Made by a program: the position numbers and the translations under genes. The notes below the pieces were generated by a model, which was not told the origin of the DNA, ran no database searches, and saw only the letters and a list, made by a program, of their open reading frames with translations. From Giesbergeria sp. (GTDB lineage Bacteria; Pseudomonadota; Gammaproteobacteria; Burkholderiales; Burkholderiaceae_C), in the NCBI GenBank assembly GCA_017987055.1, contig JAGNUJ010000038.1, positions 1 through 13,105 on the forward strand: a DNA stretch of 13,105 bases, read 5' to 3'. The stretch's first letter is position 1. Each line of letters starts with the position of its first letter. Below, piece by piece: positions 12,277-13,105 of the stretch.

Positions 12277-13105
12277 ATGTCTGCTGTTTCTACACACGCT
12301 GCCCCCGATTGGAATCTTGCACCGCTGGCCGGCCTGTCCCAGATCAAGGGCCGCACCGATGCCACTTTGTCTGATGCGCCGATTGGCCAATTTTTGGTCG
12401 ACACTGTGCAGCGCTTTCCCAACCGCTTGGCCGCCGTGTTTCGCGAGCAAAACGTGCGCTGGACATGGGCGCAGTTCCAAGCCGAAGTCGATGCCTTTGC
12501 CAGCGGCCTGATGGCGCTGGGTTTGCAAGTGGGCGATCGCGTCGGCATCTGGTCGCCCAATCGGCTCGAATGGCTGGTGACGCAATTTGCCACCGCCCGC
12601 GCCGGGCTGGTGCTGGTCAACATCAACCCAGCCTACCGCGTCACGGAGCTGGAATATGCCCTGAACCTGTCGGGTTGCCGCGCGCTGGTAACAGCCGAGC
12701 ACCTGAAAAGCTCGCGCTACCTAGAGATGCTGCAGCGCCTCGCGCCCGAGCTGGCGACGTGCAAAGCCGGCGCTTTGCAATCGATGCGCCTGCCATCGCT
12801 GCAAATGGTGATTCGCTTGGGCGACGAAAAAACCCCCGGAATGCTCAACTACGCCGAGGTGCTAGAGACAGGCCGCGCCGCAGTTGACGTGGCAGCGCTG
12901 GACGCGCTGGCGACTGGCTTGTCGTGCTTTGATGCCATCAACATCCAGTTCACCAGCGGCACCACCGGCAATCCCAAGGGTGCCACGCTGACGCACCACA
13001 ACGTGGTCAACAACGCGCGCTTTATTGCGCAGGCGATGAATTTTTCAGACGCCGATAGCCTGTGCATTCCGGTGCCGCTGTACCACTGCTTTGGCATGGT
13101 GCTGG
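12277..13105 (+). CDS. AMP-binding acyl-CoA synthetase, 5' part (runs off the window)
   Basis: ANL-superfamily enzymes activate a carboxylic acid, typically a fatty acid, with ATP to an acyl-adenylate and then a CoA thioester. The 276 codons present start at ATG 12277, with GGAG 8 nt upstream, and stay open to the window edge. Visible family features are WTWAQFQAEVDAFASGL, GVGDRV-type turn LQVGDRVGIWSPN, NINPAYR, the ATP-binding P-loop FTSGTTGNPKG (225-235), THHNVVNN, and PLYHCFGMV. NINPAYR and YHCFGMV resemble ACSF2-like medium-chain acyl-CoA synthetases (often annotated fadD-like) more than acetyl-CoA synthetase. The C-terminal domain with the catalytic Lys lies beyond the window, so chain-length preference cannot be judged. 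It diverges from the lipoprotein gene. Confidence 0.92.
   Translation, partial: MSAVSTHAAPDWNLAPLAGLSQIKGRTDATLSDAPIGQFLVDTVQRFPNRLAAVFREQNVRWTWAQFQAEVDAFASGLMALGLQVGDRVGIWSPNRLEWLVTQFATARAGLVLVNINPAYRVTELEYALNLSGCRALVTAEHLKSSRYLEMLQRLAPELATCKAGALQSMRLPSLQMVIRLGDEKTPGMLNYAEVLETGRAAVDVAALDALATGLSCFDAINIQFTSGTTGNPKGATLTHHNVVNNARFIAQAMNFSDADSLCIPVPLYHCFGMVL

Noticed and set aside
12075..12626. Minus-strand 183-codon open frame near the window end.
   Set aside because: It overlaps the start of the well-supported acyl-CoA synthetase gene and the lipoprotein promoter region, has no recognisable motif, and is Cys/Ser/Arg-rich like other shadow frames.

Overview
The window reads as chromosomal housekeeping DNA from a betaproteobacterium, most likely Burkholderiales, family Comamonadaceae. 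The protein set and its order support this: tRNA-Thr, sspB, sspA and petCBA; mscL, pdxA, NIF3 and an anchored HtrA protease; tatCBA, a HIT protein, a DUF4870-type membrane protein, hisE and hisI. A short repeat with the core GCACGTATTTAAAGGGCTAG occurs between genes, and I associate it with this family from memory. I could not search a database, so the family assignment is inference.

Layout. Positions 1-4245 are nearly all on the minus strand. Read in that direction they hold the cytochrome bc1 operon petA-petB-petC, a terminator-like hairpin, sspA-sspB (a transcription factor of the stringent/stationary response and a ClpXP adaptor), and tRNA-Thr(UGU). mscL (plus strand) is divergent from petA and convergent with pdxA. 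pdxA and the NIF3-family gene are on the minus strand. A membrane-anchored, DegS-like trypsin-type protease with one PDZ domain diverges from NIF3 and ends at a bidirectional terminator facing tatC.

From 8179 to 11461 the minus strand carries hisI-hisE-DUF4870-HIT-tatA-tatB-tatC, with small gaps that suggest one transcript. HisI and HisE catalyse consecutive early steps of histidine synthesis. TatABC exports folded proteins; the Rieske protein PetA encoded in the same window is a classic type of Tat substrate.

Upstream of hisI the conserved neighbourhood breaks. The 170 bp between hisI and the next gene hold the last 48 codons of a TnpB (IS200/IS605 or IS1341 group) and its right-end hairpin. 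The hairpin lies directly against hisI and supplies its Shine-Dalgarno sequence. This is the most unusual part of the window: a decayed transposon end now acting as the hisI leader. Beyond it are a small lipoprotein with a long Arg/Glu/Gln helix (minus strand) and the 5' part of an acyl-CoA synthetase gene (plus strand) that runs off the window.

Three dispersed copies of a palindrome-ended repeat of about 40 bp sit in the gaps at 4848, 5992 and 8089. I see no prophage, CRISPR array, toxin-antitoxin pair or defence island.
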